Part shown: positions 8,849 to 17,655 of the stretch, piece after piece | Layout: the number at the start of each line of letters is the position of its first letter | Numbering within the stretch: the first letter of the stretch is position 1 | From: Actinoallomurus oryzae | GTDB taxonomy: Bacteria > Actinomycetota > Actinomycetes > Streptosporangiales > Streptosporangiaceae | DNA: 64,000 nucleotides | Reading direction: 5' to 3' | Assembly: GCF_039541955.1 (NCBI RefSeq) | Contig: NZ_BAABHF010000048.1 | Span: forward strand, 62,001-126,000 | The notes under the pieces: generated by a model | What the model was told of the DNA's origin: nothing | Databases searched by the model: none | The model's input: the letters and a program-made list of their open reading frames with translations, nothing else | Program-made: the position numbers and the translations under genes

Positions 8849-9913
8849 GTGAGTTTCAGCTTCCTCGATCCGCTGTTCGAGGCGGTCGCGTGGGTCATCG
8901 TCCAGATCCACGCCGGCCTCAGCTTGATCTTCCCCGCGGACAGCGGCTGGGCGTGGGGTCTGTCGATCTTCCTCCTGACCGTCCTCATGCGGCTCATCAT
9001 CTTCCCGCTGTTCGTGAAGCAGATTCACGCGTCGCGGAAGATGCAGGAGTTGAACCCCCAGGTTCAGGCGCTGCGCAAGAAGTACAAGAAGGACAAGCAG
9101 CGTCTCAACCAGGAGATGATGAAGCTCTACCAGGAGGCGGGCGCCAACCCGCTCTCCGGGTGTCTGCCGCTCGTCGTGCAGTTCCCGATCTTCATCTCGC
9201 TGTACAACGTGCTGCGGGCCATCTCGACCACCAAGCCGGGCCAGTCGAAGTACGGCATGTCGGCCGACCTGATCCAGAGCGCCCAGCACGCGCACATCTT
9301 CAGCGCCTCCATCCCCACGACGTTCGTCGAGTCGTTCCACGACAAGCACGTCGGCGCGATGATCGTGACGCTGCTGGCGGTGCTGATCAGCTCCACCACG
9401 ACGTTCTTCACGATGAAGTCGAGCGTCGGCCGTTCGATGCAGACGATGACGGCCGACAATCCGATGATGCAGTCGCAGAAGTTCCTGGTGTACCTCTCGC
9501 CGCTGTTCGGCCTCTTCGGCCTCACGCTGCCGCTCGGTGTGCTGATCTACTGGGTGACCACCAACTCCTGGACCCTGGCCCAGTCGCACTACGTCTACAA
9601 GAAGTACCCGATGTCCACGGCGCAGGGGCAGGCCACGGCCGACGGCAAGGCGGGCACGGCCAAGACGGGTACCTCCAAGACGGGCGCCTCGCGTACCGGC
9701 ACGGCCAAGGCGGGTACGGCGAAGGCGGGTGCCGCCAAGGCGGGCGCGACCAAGACCGGCGCGAAGGCGAGTGTGCGGGCCGGCAGCTCCGTGGCCGGCG
9801 GCAAGACCAGAAAGAAGGCGGACGCCGAACCGGAGCCGGAGGACACCCCTCCGGTGCCGAAGGTCGCGCGACAGCAGCCGACACGGCAGTCCCGCAGCAA
9901 GAGGAAGCGGTAG
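8849..9913 (+). CDS. yidC: Membrane protein insertase YidC
   Basis: Inserts and folds inner-membrane proteins, alone or with SecYEG. The 354-residue protein has the Oxa1 core with about five membrane segments, including MRLIIFPLFVKQIHAS, NPLSGCLPLVVQFPIFISLY and PLGVLIYWVTTN. AGGAGC precedes the GTG at 8849. The tail after about residue 250 is a lysine-rich repeat of TAKTG/AKAG units, followed by a basic end QSRSKRKR that probably contacts the ribosome. It has no large N-terminal periplasmic domain, as expected for a Gram-positive-type YidC. Confidence 0.96.
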   Translation: MSFSFLDPLFEAVAWVIVQIHAGLSLIFPADSGWAWGLSIFLLTVLMRLIIFPLFVKQIHASRKMQELNPQVQALRKKYKKDKQRLNQEMMKLYQEAGANPLSGCLPLVVQFPIFISLYNVLRAISTTKPGQSKYGMSADLIQSAQHAHIFSASIPTTFVESFHDKHVGAMIVTLLAVLISSTTTFFTMKSSVGRSMQTMTADNPMMQSQKFLVYLSPLFGLFGLTLPLGVLIYWVTTNSWTLAQSHYVYKKYPMSTAQGQATADGKAGTAKTGTSKTGASRTGTAKAGTAKAGAAKAGATKTGAKASVRAGSSVAGGKTRKKADAEPEPEDTPPVPKVARQQPTRQSRSKRKR

Positions 9914-9956
9914 CGTGACTTCTCAGTCCAGTCCGAGTACCCACGAGGAGCCCGGT

Positions 9957-10457
9957 GTGAGCCAAGCCGAAGCCGAGACCACCGAGCCCAGGACGGTCGA
10001 CGTCCAGGCGCTGGAGCAAGAGGGTGAGATCGCGGCCGACTACATCGAGGGCCTGCTGGACATCGCGGACCTCGACGGCGACATCGACATGGACGTCGAG
10101 GGCGAGCGCGCGATGGTCTCCGTCGTCGGTGCCACCCTCGATGAGCTCGTCGGCAAGAACGGCGAGGTGCTCGAGGCCCTGCAGGAGCTCACCCGCCTGG
10201 CGGTCCACCGCCGTACGGGCGAACGCAGCCGGCTGATGCTCGACGTGAGCGGTTTCCGCGAGCGGCGCCGCGCGGAGCTGACCAAGCTGGGCCGCGAGGC
10301 GGCCGAGGAGGTCAAGCGCACCGGCGAGTCCAAGCCGCTGGCGCCGATGACCCCGTTCGAGCGCAAGGTCGTGCACGACGCCGTCGCCGCGGCCGGGCTG
10401 CGCAGCGAGTCAGAGGGCGAGGAGCCCAGCCGCTACGTTGTGGTCCACGTGGAGTAG
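9957..10457 (+). CDS. jag: Jag/KhpB single-stranded nucleic-acid-binding protein
   Basis: Small RNA-binding protein with a KH domain followed by an R3H domain; KhpB homologues influence cell division and elongation in other Gram-positives. The protein shows an acidic lead, LLDIADLDGDIDMDVEG, the KH-like GKNGEVLEALQELTRLAV, and the R3H end MTPFERKVVHDAVAAAGLRSES. I chose the GTG at 9957 because GAGGAG is well placed before it (166 residues); the GTG at 9915 is possible. It is the last gene before a strong terminator. Confidence 0.93.
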   Translation: MSQAEAETTEPRTVDVQALEQEGEIAADYIEGLLDIADLDGDIDMDVEGERAMVSVVGATLDELVGKNGEVLEALQELTRLAVHRRTGERSRLMLDVSGFRERRRAELTKLGREAAEEVKRTGESKPLAPMTPFERKVVHDAVAAAGLRSESEGEEPSRYVVVHVE

Positions 10458-10475
10458 CCGGCACTCTCGGCCATC

Positions 10476-10516
10476 GACGGTCCCGTCACAGTCACCTGTG
10501 ACGGGACCGTCTTTTT
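10476..10516 (+). terminator. Strong intrinsic terminator after jag
   Basis: A perfect 16-bp inverted repeat (10476-10491 and 10496-10511) closes a TCAC tetraloop and is followed by TTTTT at 10512-10516. It ends the rpmH-jag operon. The unusually long U tract for this GC-rich genome makes it a confident call. Confidence 0.95.
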
Positions 10517-10532
10517 GTGGCCTTTGTAGGCG

Positions 10533-10865
10533 TCACCGGACGTCCCGGCGTTCGTGGACGGTGCGGCGTACCTGGGAGTGACCCGCGGGGTCGACCGGCT
10601 CGACCACGGTCGGCTCGTCTGCGGCCCCCCTCATGTACGCCCCGGGCTGGGGCTCGCCGTCGATGACGTCGACGTCCTGCACCACGGCGGCGCGGCGCCG
10701 GGCGCGCGGCCTCGTGTAGGCGAGCGTGATGACCAACATCGCGATGCCTACGAAGATGAGAATCCAGCCGATCATCTGGACGTCGATCCCGCTGACGTGG
10801 AAATGGGTCGCGAACGCGAGGATCGCACCCAGTGCGATCAACACCAACGCTGAGCCGATACCCAT
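10533..10865 (-). CDS. DUF6458-like small two-helix membrane protein
   Basis: The 110-residue product begins MGIGSALVLIALGAILAFAT and has a second hydrophobic helix, MIGWILIFVGIAMLVITL, then a basic and acidic cytoplasmic tail. This two-helix pattern with a GWI turn matches the DUF6458 family of unknown function that I recall from actinobacteria. The ATG at 10865 follows AAGGAGAGG. It is transcribed against its neighbours and lies between the jag terminator and rsmG. Confidence 0.8.
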   Translation of the reverse strand: MGIGSALVLIALGAILAFATHFHVSGIDVQMIGWILIFVGIAMLVITLAYTRPRARRRAAVVQDVDVIDGEPQPGAYMRGAADEPTVVEPVDPAGHSQVRRTVHERRDVR

Positions 10866-11092
10866 GGTTGCTACCTCTCCTTCGACGGAACATCCATCGG
10901 AGGGATACCCCTGCCTCGGGGGATATGCGTGTCGTGGCATCTTCGTTCCGTACGACGGACATCCGCCCTGGTGGGAGGCATCGAATCGGAGGCGTTGCCG
11001 GGTCGGCGTTCGCGAGGCCGCTCACGTGTGGAAGCATTCGATGTCGGTGGGAATCCCCAACCGTTCCCGAGTCGCTTCCAGAGCCTGTGACC

Positions 11093-11800
11093 ATGCCTTC
11101 ACTTCCTGCGCCGTCGGCCGCCCGCGAGATCTTCGGTGACGCGCTTCCCCTCGCCGAGCGGTACACCGCCTTCCTGGCCGGTCCCGGCGTCGAGCGCGGT
11201 CTCATCGGACCTCGCGAGGTCGAGCGTCTTTGGGACCGGCATGTGCTCAACTGTGCCGTGCTGACCGAACTGGTGCCCGAGTCGGCGAATGTCATTGATG
11301 TGGGCTCGGGCGCCGGCCTGCCGGGCATCGTTCTCGCGATCATGCGCCCGGATCTGTCGGTAACGCTCCTGGAGCCGCTTTTGCGGCGTACTGTCTTTCT
11401 TCAGGAATGCGTTGATCTCCTGTCGCTCTCTCACGTCACCGTACGCCGGGCGCGTGCCGAGGAGGTCGCCGGCGAGTACGCCGTGGACGTCGTCACGGCC
11501 CGGGCCGTCGCTCCCCTTGAGCGACTCGCCGGGTGGGCACTGCCGTTGCTCAGGCCGGAAGGCGAGCTTCTCGCGTTGAAAGGTGAGCGCGCGGCGGCGG
11601 AACTCGACGAAGCACGACCCGTTCTGGAGAAATTCGGGGTCCGCGTGGCAGAGGTACTCCACGTCGGTCACGGTAAGGTCGAGCCGCCGACGACGGTAGT
11701 TCGCGCGGTCGCGGGGAGGGTCCCGCAGCCGCCGAAGGGGCGGTCTGGTTCCCGTCGAGGCGGGCGTCGGCGCGGTGGAGCGCATGGACGGAAGAGGTGA
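11093..11800 (+). CDS. rsmG: 16S rRNA (guanine-527-N7)-methyltransferase RsmG
   Basis: SAM-dependent enzyme modifying 16S rRNA G527; its loss gives low-level streptomycin resistance. The SAM-binding motif is VIDVGSGAGLPGIVLAI, followed by the acidic VTLLEP strand; the C-terminus is an arginine/glycine-rich tail. The start could be ATG 11093 or the GTG two codons earlier; neither has a strong Shine-Dalgarno. At 235 residues it has normal length. Its stop lies in the Shine-Dalgarno region of parA, giving a tight rsmG-parA-parB cluster. Confidence 0.95.
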   Translation: MPSLPAPSAAREIFGDALPLAERYTAFLAGPGVERGLIGPREVERLWDRHVLNCAVLTELVPESANVIDVGSGAGLPGIVLAIMRPDLSVTLLEPLLRRTVFLQECVDLLSLSHVTVRRARAEEVAGEYAVDVVTARAVAPLERLAGWALPLLRPEGELLALKGERAAAELDEARPVLEKFGVRVAEVLHVGHGKVEPPTTVVRAVAGRVPQPPKGRSGSRRGGRRRGGAHGRKR

Positions 11801-11806
11801 CGGTCC

Positions 11807-12895
11807 TTGACCACGGCAGAGGGACTGGGCTGGCCGAACCGAGCCACGCGGGCGCCTTCGGACGATGCGACGGGGCTCGGATGGCCGTCGCAGGGTCCTT
11901 CGGAGAGTTCGGAGAGTCCGCCGCAGCCCGCTCCTGATCCTGTCAAAGAGACGTCGCAACGTGATCCGGCACACGGGGAGTCGAAGTTGGTAAGCGAGGC
12001 GCTCAAAGCGGCCGAAGTTTCACGTGAAACGAGCCAGCCGATCGCTCAGGCGGCAGCCGCGGCGCTACGGGTGCAGGCGAAGCGCGGCGAGAAGGAGTGG
12101 CCCCGTCCCCCGCGGTGCCGCGTCATCACGATCGCCAACCAGAAGGGCGGCGTCGGAAAGACGACGAGCGCGGTCAACCTGGCCGCGGCGCTGGCGATGC
12201 ACAACAACCGTGTGCTCGTGGTCGACCTGGACCCGCAGGGCAATGCCTCCACGGCTCTCGGCGTCGAGCACCACAGCGACATCCCGTCGGTCTACCACGT
12301 GATCCTCGAGGGTGGGGCGTTCGAGGACATCGTCGTGCCGGCGGAGGGTCTGCCCAACCTCTACTGCGCTCCGGCGACCCTGCACCTGGCGGGCGCCGAG
12401 GTCGACCTCGTCCCGATGGTGGCTCGCGAGTCGCGGCTGCGGAAGGCGCTCGAGTCGTACGACCTGAGCAACCTCGACTATGTGCTCATCGACTGCCCGC
12501 CCTCGCTCGGGCTGCTCACGGTCAACGCGCTCACGGGCGGGAACGAACTGCTGATCCCGATCCAGACCGAGTACTACGCGCTCGAAGGCCTGAGCCAGCT
12601 GCTCCACACCGTCGATCTGGTCAAGCAGCACCTGAACCCGAACCTCGCGGTCTCCACGATCCTGCTCACCATGTACGACGCGCGTACGCGCTTGGCGGCC
12701 CAGGTGGCGGACGAGGTCCGTAGCCACTTCGGCGATCTCGTCCTCGGGACGGTGATCCCCCGCAGCGTCCGGGTGTCGGAGGCCCCCAGCTACGGCGAGT
12801 CGGTCCTGACGTACGACCCGGGATCCAGCGGTGCGCTCGCGTACACGGAGGCGGCACGGGAGATGGCCTACCGCGGGGCGGAAGACAGCAAATGA
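11807..12895 (+). CDS. parA: Chromosome partitioning ATPase ParA
   Basis: Deviant Walker ATPase that forms gradients on the nucleoid and moves ParB-parS complexes. Walker A is KGGVGKTT at 113-120, followed by VVDLDPQGNAS and DYVLIDCPPSLG. An N-terminal extension of about 100 residues is low in complexity and contains GLGWP twice (6-10 and 23-27). The TTG at 11807 follows GAGGTGA. A perfect parS lies inside this extension and encodes V-S-R-E-T (71-75). The extension may bind polar or initiation proteins, but that is speculation. Confidence 0.96.
   Translation: MTTAEGLGWPNRATRAPSDDATGLGWPSQGPSESSESPPQPAPDPVKETSQRDPAHGESKLVSEALKAAEVSRETSQPIAQAAAAALRVQAKRGEKEWPRPPRCRVITIANQKGGVGKTTSAVNLAAALAMHNNRVLVVDLDPQGNASTALGVEHHSDIPSVYHVILEGGAFEDIVVPAEGLPNLYCAPATLHLAGAEVDLVPMVARESRLRKALESYDLSNLDYVLIDCPPSLGLLTVNALTGGNELLIPIQTEYYALEGLSQLLHTVDLVKQHLNPNLAVSTILLTMYDARTRLAAQVADEVRSHFGDLVLGTVIPRSVRVSEAPSYGESVLTYDPGSSGALAYTEAAREMAYRGAEDSK
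12016..12031. other. parS: parS site 1, inside parA
   Basis: GTTTCACGTGAAAC at 12017-12030, a perfect 14-bp palindrome matching the core of the ParB consensus TGTTTCACGTGAAACA. It is read as codons 71-75 of parA. Sequence identity is direct; ParB binding is inferred from the conserved consensus. Confidence 0.93.
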
Positions 12896-12986
12896 GGACG
12901 CGGCGCCGGTCCGCCCGTACGCTTGACCTTCGCGGTGTCAGTGAGCCAGGGCGGTCGCCCGGCGCTGGGGGCATGGAGGGACCGAA

Positions 12987-13949
12987 GTGAGTCAGCAACG
13001 ACGCGGGCTGGGCAAGGGCCTGGGCGCACTGATCCCGACGGCGCCCGCGCCGTCCGCGGACCAGGAGGCCACCCGCCCGGCACCGCCGTCCGGCGACGGC
13101 GAGGTGCAGGAGCCGGTCCTCGTCGCGGGTGCGCACTTCGCCGAACTCCCCATCGAGAAGATCACCCCGAATCCACGCCAGCCGCGGAAGACGTTCGACG
13201 ACGAGGCGCTGGAGGAGCTCGCGGCGTCGATCAGCATCGTGGGCCTGCTGCAGCCGATCGTGGTCCGCGAGCTGAGCTCGGGTGAGTACGAGCTCATCAT
13301 GGGCGAGCGGCGCCTGCGGGCGTCGAAACTCGCCGGCGTCGACACGATCCCGGCGATCGTACGGGACACGACCGACGACGACCTGCTGCGCGACGCGCTC
13401 ATGGAGAACCTCCACCGGCAGCAGCTGAACGCCCTGGAGGAGGCGGCGGCGTACCAGCAGCTGCTGGACGACTTCGGCGCGACGCACGAAGAACTGGCGG
13501 CCCGCATCGGCCGCTCCCGGCCGCACATCACCAACACGCTCCGCCTGCTGAACCTGCCGTCGGCGGTCCAGCTCCGGGTCGCGGCCGGCGTGCTGAGCGC
13601 GGGCCACGCGAGGGCGCTCTTGGGTCTGGACAGCGCGGAGATGCAGGAGCGACTGGCGACCCGCATCGTGGCGGAAGGCCTGTCGGTGCGCGCGGTGGAG
13701 GAACTGATCGCCCTGGGGGAGGCCGGCGACACCAAGAAGGCGGCGCGCCGGAAGTCGGGGAACAAACCGGTGAACCCTCGCGTCCAGGAACTGGCCGCGG
13801 AGCTCTCGGAACGTTACGAGACCAAGGTCAGAGTCGACCTCGGCCACCGCAAGGGGAAGATCGTGGTCGAGTTCGCGTCCCTTGAGGATTTGGAACGCAT
13901 CATCGACGCGATGAGTCCCGGATCCCGACCGGGCCCCGACCCACAGTAG
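12987..13949 (+). CDS. parB: Chromosome partitioning CTPase/DNA-binding protein ParB
   Basis: Binds parS and spreads as a CTP-dependent clamp to recruit ParA and SMC. The 320-residue protein begins with the ParA-contacting RRGLGKGLGALIP segment. The CTP pocket shows GERRLRA (106-112) and ENLHRQ (140-145), the helix-turn-helix lies around 167-190, and a C-terminal dimerisation domain follows. The GTG at 12987 has GGAGGGA close upstream. It follows parA by 91 nt. Downstream there is no gene for 3.7 kb, only parS sites. Confidence 0.97.
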   Translation: MSQQRRGLGKGLGALIPTAPAPSADQEATRPAPPSGDGEVQEPVLVAGAHFAELPIEKITPNPRQPRKTFDDEALEELAASISIVGLLQPIVVRELSSGEYELIMGERRLRASKLAGVDTIPAIVRDTTDDDLLRDALMENLHRQQLNALEEAAAYQQLLDDFGATHEELAARIGRSRPHITNTLRLLNLPSAVQLRVAAGVLSAGHARALLGLDSAEMQERLATRIVAEGLSVRAVEELIALGEAGDTKKAARRKSGNKPVNPRVQELAAELSERYETKVRVDLGHRKGKIVVEFASLEDLERIIDAMSPGSRPGPDPQ

Positions 13950-14222
13950 GACACCTGGCGGCTCGTCCGTCGAGCCGACGCCTGGGGCAGCCGTCTCGGC
14001 TGGCGGGCTTGAGTATCTGCCGCGGCCCTTGCCGCCAGGGCCCCCCGATGACCGGCGCGCAGCCAGCGCACCGGCGGCGCGCGACCGATCTTCCATCTAT
14101 CGGGCAGACTCCTACCAGCGTCTCGGAAGACGATCCGCCGCCTGACCGCTGAGAGCCCGGAACCCCTCGCGCGGTGCCAACGGCAAACTGACGGAGTCCA
14201 GGCCGCGAATCGTCGAGGCCCT

Positions 14223-14270
14223 CCATGCGGCCCTTCCCCGTTTCACGTGAAACGGGGAAGGGCCGCATGG
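14223..14270. other. parS: parS site 2 at the centre of a 48-bp perfect palindrome
   Basis: The 14-bp core GTTTCACGTGAAAC lies at 14240-14253. The symmetry continues outward without a mismatch to 14223 and 14270, 24 bp on each side, with flanking arms reading CCATGCGGCCCTTCCCC into the core. It sits 274 bp downstream of the parB stop, so as RNA it could also form a loopless hairpin that ends parB transcription. The palindrome is seen directly; both roles are inferred. Confidence 0.93.
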
Positions 14271-14939
14271 CGATCGGGCGGTCGTGTTGGCTGAATGGCG
14301 CACGCTGCTCGTCCCCTTGCACCGTCCGATGCGACTTTGCGTAGATGGCTCTCCAGCCGTCCGTGGAAGGCTGCGCCTTAGCCGGTGAGGTGGCGTCGGC
14401 AACGACTCAGAGGCGGCGTTGTCCGACGGCCCGCGAGGACGACAATCGACTTTCCGCCGCGACCGGTGAGCTCCCACGGGCGCATGCAGTCCGGAACCGA
14501 CACTCCCCATGCGTCTCCAGCCCCCCGGCGTGCAGCGGTGCGTGTACGCGACACGGGGCGGAGGGTTGAGCGCAGATACGCATTCTCGGACCGAGGCGAT
14601 CGTCCCTTCCGAAGCCGCATCACAGACTGGGCCCAGGGGCTGACGGATATTGGCCGGAGCGCCGGATGACCCGGCACCCGGCGCTGGTTCGCGGTGCGCC
14701 TGGCTGTCTTCTCGCACCGGTTGGTTCGGGTGCCGCGCGGTGGTCGGCGCCATCGTTTGGACGCCCGTGACGTCTGAGCCTCCGCCGCATATCGCCGCGG
14801 ACACGTCGGCGCGCGGACGAGCTGCGCGCGCTGCACCGCCCACCGGTCGTGACGCACGGAGACGTGCCGCAGTTGGGCGTTAGGCGTCGGCTGAAGACCA
14901 TCCACGCCGATCCGATGCGGCCGCGCTCGATTGCCAAGA

Positions 14940-15230
14940 CAACGGCCTTCGTGGCGCATGAGCTTCACCGCGACCTGGATCGTGGTACATCGTCAAGATG
15001 CCGTCGGAGCGGCCGCTGCGGCCCTTCAGGGAGATCGTGTCGAGGGGGAACGGGCCCCGCGTCCACCCCGGCGGCGCGGGCGGCTTCGACGCTAGGGACG
15101 ATCTCATCGATCTCGCGCGGGCCGAACACGCCGCGCTCCGATTGGCGATCATTACGAGCCCATCGTCGCGGTCGGCTGCTGCCCGGGTTCCTTCGCCAAA
15201 TCGGTAGCCACCTTCTTCGGTCTTCAGTCC
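14940..15230 (-). pseudogene. Decayed PdxA-type 4-phosphohydroxythreonine dehydrogenase fragment
   Basis: Translating the minus strand across frames gives the PdxA signature in order: RFG and GL blocks near 15215-15150, ERGVFGPREIDEIVPSVEAA at about 15135-15075, then a frameshift, then GPFPLDTISLKGRSGRSDG and ILTMYHD down to about 14985, another small deletion, then QVAVKLM. PDT-x-K...MYHDQG...K is the PdxA metal and substrate region. At least three frame changes and no complete reading frame show that it is dead. The N-terminal half cannot be recognised; it may have lain across parS sites 3 and 4. Confidence 0.75.
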
Positions 15231-15231
15231 G

Positions 15232-15247
15232 TGTTTCACGTGAAACG
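15232..15247. other. parS: parS site 3
   Basis: TGTTTCACGTGAAACG: 15 of 16 bases of the ParB consensus, with a perfect 14-bp core at 15233-15246. It lies just upstream (minus strand) of the recognisable pdxA remnant. Confidence 0.93.
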
Positions 15248-15779
15248 GGGGCGCCCATGGCGGGCCATCGACAGTCCGCGGTTGCGCGCGACGCGAGGGG
15301 TTTCTGGTTCTCGGCGGTAGGTGGCGGGTTGGCCTTCCAAGAGGCTGTCGGGGGATCGTTCGATCGGCGCAGCGAACGGGTACAGCGGCCGTACCCGATG
15401 GAACGACCGGGGTGCACCGACGGTGAGCTGAAGGCGAGATGGCCAACCGAGCCTCTTTGACGGCGAGGCGCGGCCCGCGGCAGATGCTCAAGCACTCCAA
15501 CGCGCTCCAAGTAGATCGCCTGCAACGCCTCCGCGATGCCGACCGCCAGCGCCGACACCGGGGGCCCCACCGGCCGGGCGGGCTGCGTCGCGTTCAGCGC
15601 ACGACCGGCGAGGCTGCTCCGGTTCGATCGAGGGCGGTGCTCGGCAAGGGACGTCTGATTCCCGCCGTGTCCTCCCCTCGGAATGCTGAACTCCCTTCAC
15701 GGCGACCAGGCTGTTCTGTGCCACCCACGTCGTAGGTCGATGCCTGGCACGGAGTTGGCGGAAGACTGTCTGCTCGACG

Positions 15780-15795
15780 GGTTTCACGTGAAACG
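15780..15795. other. parS: parS site 4
   Basis: Perfect 14-bp core GTTTCACGTGAAAC at 15781-15794, in the gene desert, 548 bp after site 3. No surrounding gene is recognisable. Confidence 0.93.
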
Positions 15796-16531
15796 GCGCA
15801 AGAACATTGCCTACGAAAGAGATGGCCTTCGCGTCCCAGGGCAACAGAGGACGACCCGCTGGCCACGGACGCGGAGACCGCGTTGCGTTCGCAGGCGTGG
15901 TGGTGTGATGCCGGGGACGGATGGATGGGTGCGTCAGTGCGGACCGGCACGCGGCCAGTGAGGCACATGTGGCGGCACGGCACTTGAGTTGGCCGACGCG
16001 CTCCGGGGGCTTTGCCGCTCCAGCGAGGCCTTTGGGAATACTGCTCTGGCGGCCGCGATGAACACCGGCCCGCGCCGCTGTCGACGATGGGGAAGCAGGC
16101 AATGTAGCTCTTGGTGGACGCCAGGTGTGGGGCACCTTGATGTCGCCAGAAGGAACGTCTAGCCCGGCCTAACCCGGTCACTAACGGCCGGTTGGTGTTC
16201 CACGCCCGCCGCCTGCTCGCACCGCTGGATGCGCCGCAATGATGAGCGGCATGGGCCTCGAATATGCCCGCGACGGCGAAGGGAGCTCCCTTCGCCGCAC
16301 TCGGAGTTCTTCTCGCGTTCGGCTGCCAGTTCCCGTGGTTCGTGTCACTGGGTGGTGGCCCGTTCGATGAGCCCGGCCCCGGTGACCTACGACGGCGGGA
16401 CAATCCGGATCGCTTTGCCGGCTCATCAACCATGCCGACAGGCCGATGGCCCCGGCGTCGACGGCAGACACGGCCGAGTGGACGCAGCGCGTATCGCATG
16501 ACTGAGTTGGCCAGATCTTCGGCCGGTAGCC

Positions 16532-16547
16532 CGTTTCACGTGAAACC
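16532..16547. other. parS: parS site 5
   Basis: Perfect 14-bp core GTTTCACGTGAAAC at 16533-16546, 752 bp after site 4 and the last of the cluster. No surrounding gene is recognisable. Confidence 0.93.
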
Positions 16548-17655
16548 CACGTGGTCGATCGCCGTCGACAAAGATTTGCCAGGCGTCCCAGGACGGACTT
16601 CCCTTCAGCGAGTACAGCGGGGCCGTCTTCATACGTGCGGGGGAGAGCGGGAAGCGGTGGCCGGGTGACTCACCCATCGACCAGCGCTCTGGGTGGCCCT
16701 TAACCCACGAGCGGTTGGTAGGCATCATCGAGGTACGGAGACCACCGGAGAGCACCAGAAGGCGGTCCGTCGCAACCACGCCAGGGCCATGCACTGTTCG
16801 GTCGGCTCCACCGCCGGGTCCGCCAGGCATGTGATGGCAGGAACGAATGCCTGCCCGCACAGTCGTTGGCATGCCGGGAGGCCCTCTGCGTGCCGAGCGT
16901 TAGGTTCGTGCCCTGCCGGACCGGATCCTCATCCACTGCCCACGGACCGGGAGACCTCATCAGCTCCGCTGACCGGACGCTCCAGCCCATCGGCCCCGGG
17001 GCGTCGAAGGCCCAGCCGGTGGGGGCCTCGGAAGCGCGCGGCGTCACATCCCGCCCGCGGCATGCAATCCCCCGCTGCCCAGCCCCGCACCCACCGCACC
17101 AGTGTTTCGGATCCCGCACTGACGTCGAGGTGGCCGAAGACGTGGGCATAGTGAGCCACCAGTGCCGCAACGACCGGACCGCGTGGCGCGAGGCCGGGTC
17201 GTTGCCCCCTGCCAGGGCGGAACCGGTCCGCTCCACGTACGACTGCGGCGAGGTCATGGACCGGTGCACCGTGCGCTGGGCGGCGTTGCGCCGTACGCAC
17301 CCGGCAAGCCCACGGCATTGCCCAGTTCGGCCGCCTGGCCCTCGGCCCGCGCCCCACGCCGCAATCCGAATCTCGGGCCGCTCCACCAACGTCCGAATTT
17401 GCCTCAGGGTTGTCGGGTATCTCGGGCGTCATGGAGCGCCTGACGCAAGACGCCGGCGTTCGTCCTCGGAGAGGCGGGTCGTCGTGCCCGTTGCCGGGTT
17501 AATCTCGGAGTCAGAGCCGGGACTGTTCCGCGTAGGCGTGGCCTGAGGGTTGTGCTCTGGTGATAACAGAGTTCGAGAAGTAGCTCTAAGATCTTCCTGT
17601 AGCGGGAATAGGTCCTGGTGATGAAGGCGCTCCGCCCAAGAAGGGGGCCTGGCCG

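Larger units (their letters stand above)
13950..17655. other. Gene desert with four perfect parS sites and gene remnants
   Basis: No open frame here gives a recognisable full protein, despite many chance frames on both strands. It carries parS sites at 14240, 15233, 15781 and 16533 and a 48-bp palindrome. A decayed pdxA-like gene is visible at about 14940-15230 on the minus strand. Other minus-strand stretches look like frame-broken protein (for example ALVAHYAHVFGHLDV near 17130-17180) but I cannot name them. The region looks like neutral, decaying sequence in which only the parS sites are kept. Confidence 0.75.

Noticed and set aside
14378..17546. Several 150-300 codon frames in the parS desert
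   Set aside because: They overlap each other on both strands, lack ribosome sites and family similarity, and cross parS sites; better explained as chance frames in decayed DNA.
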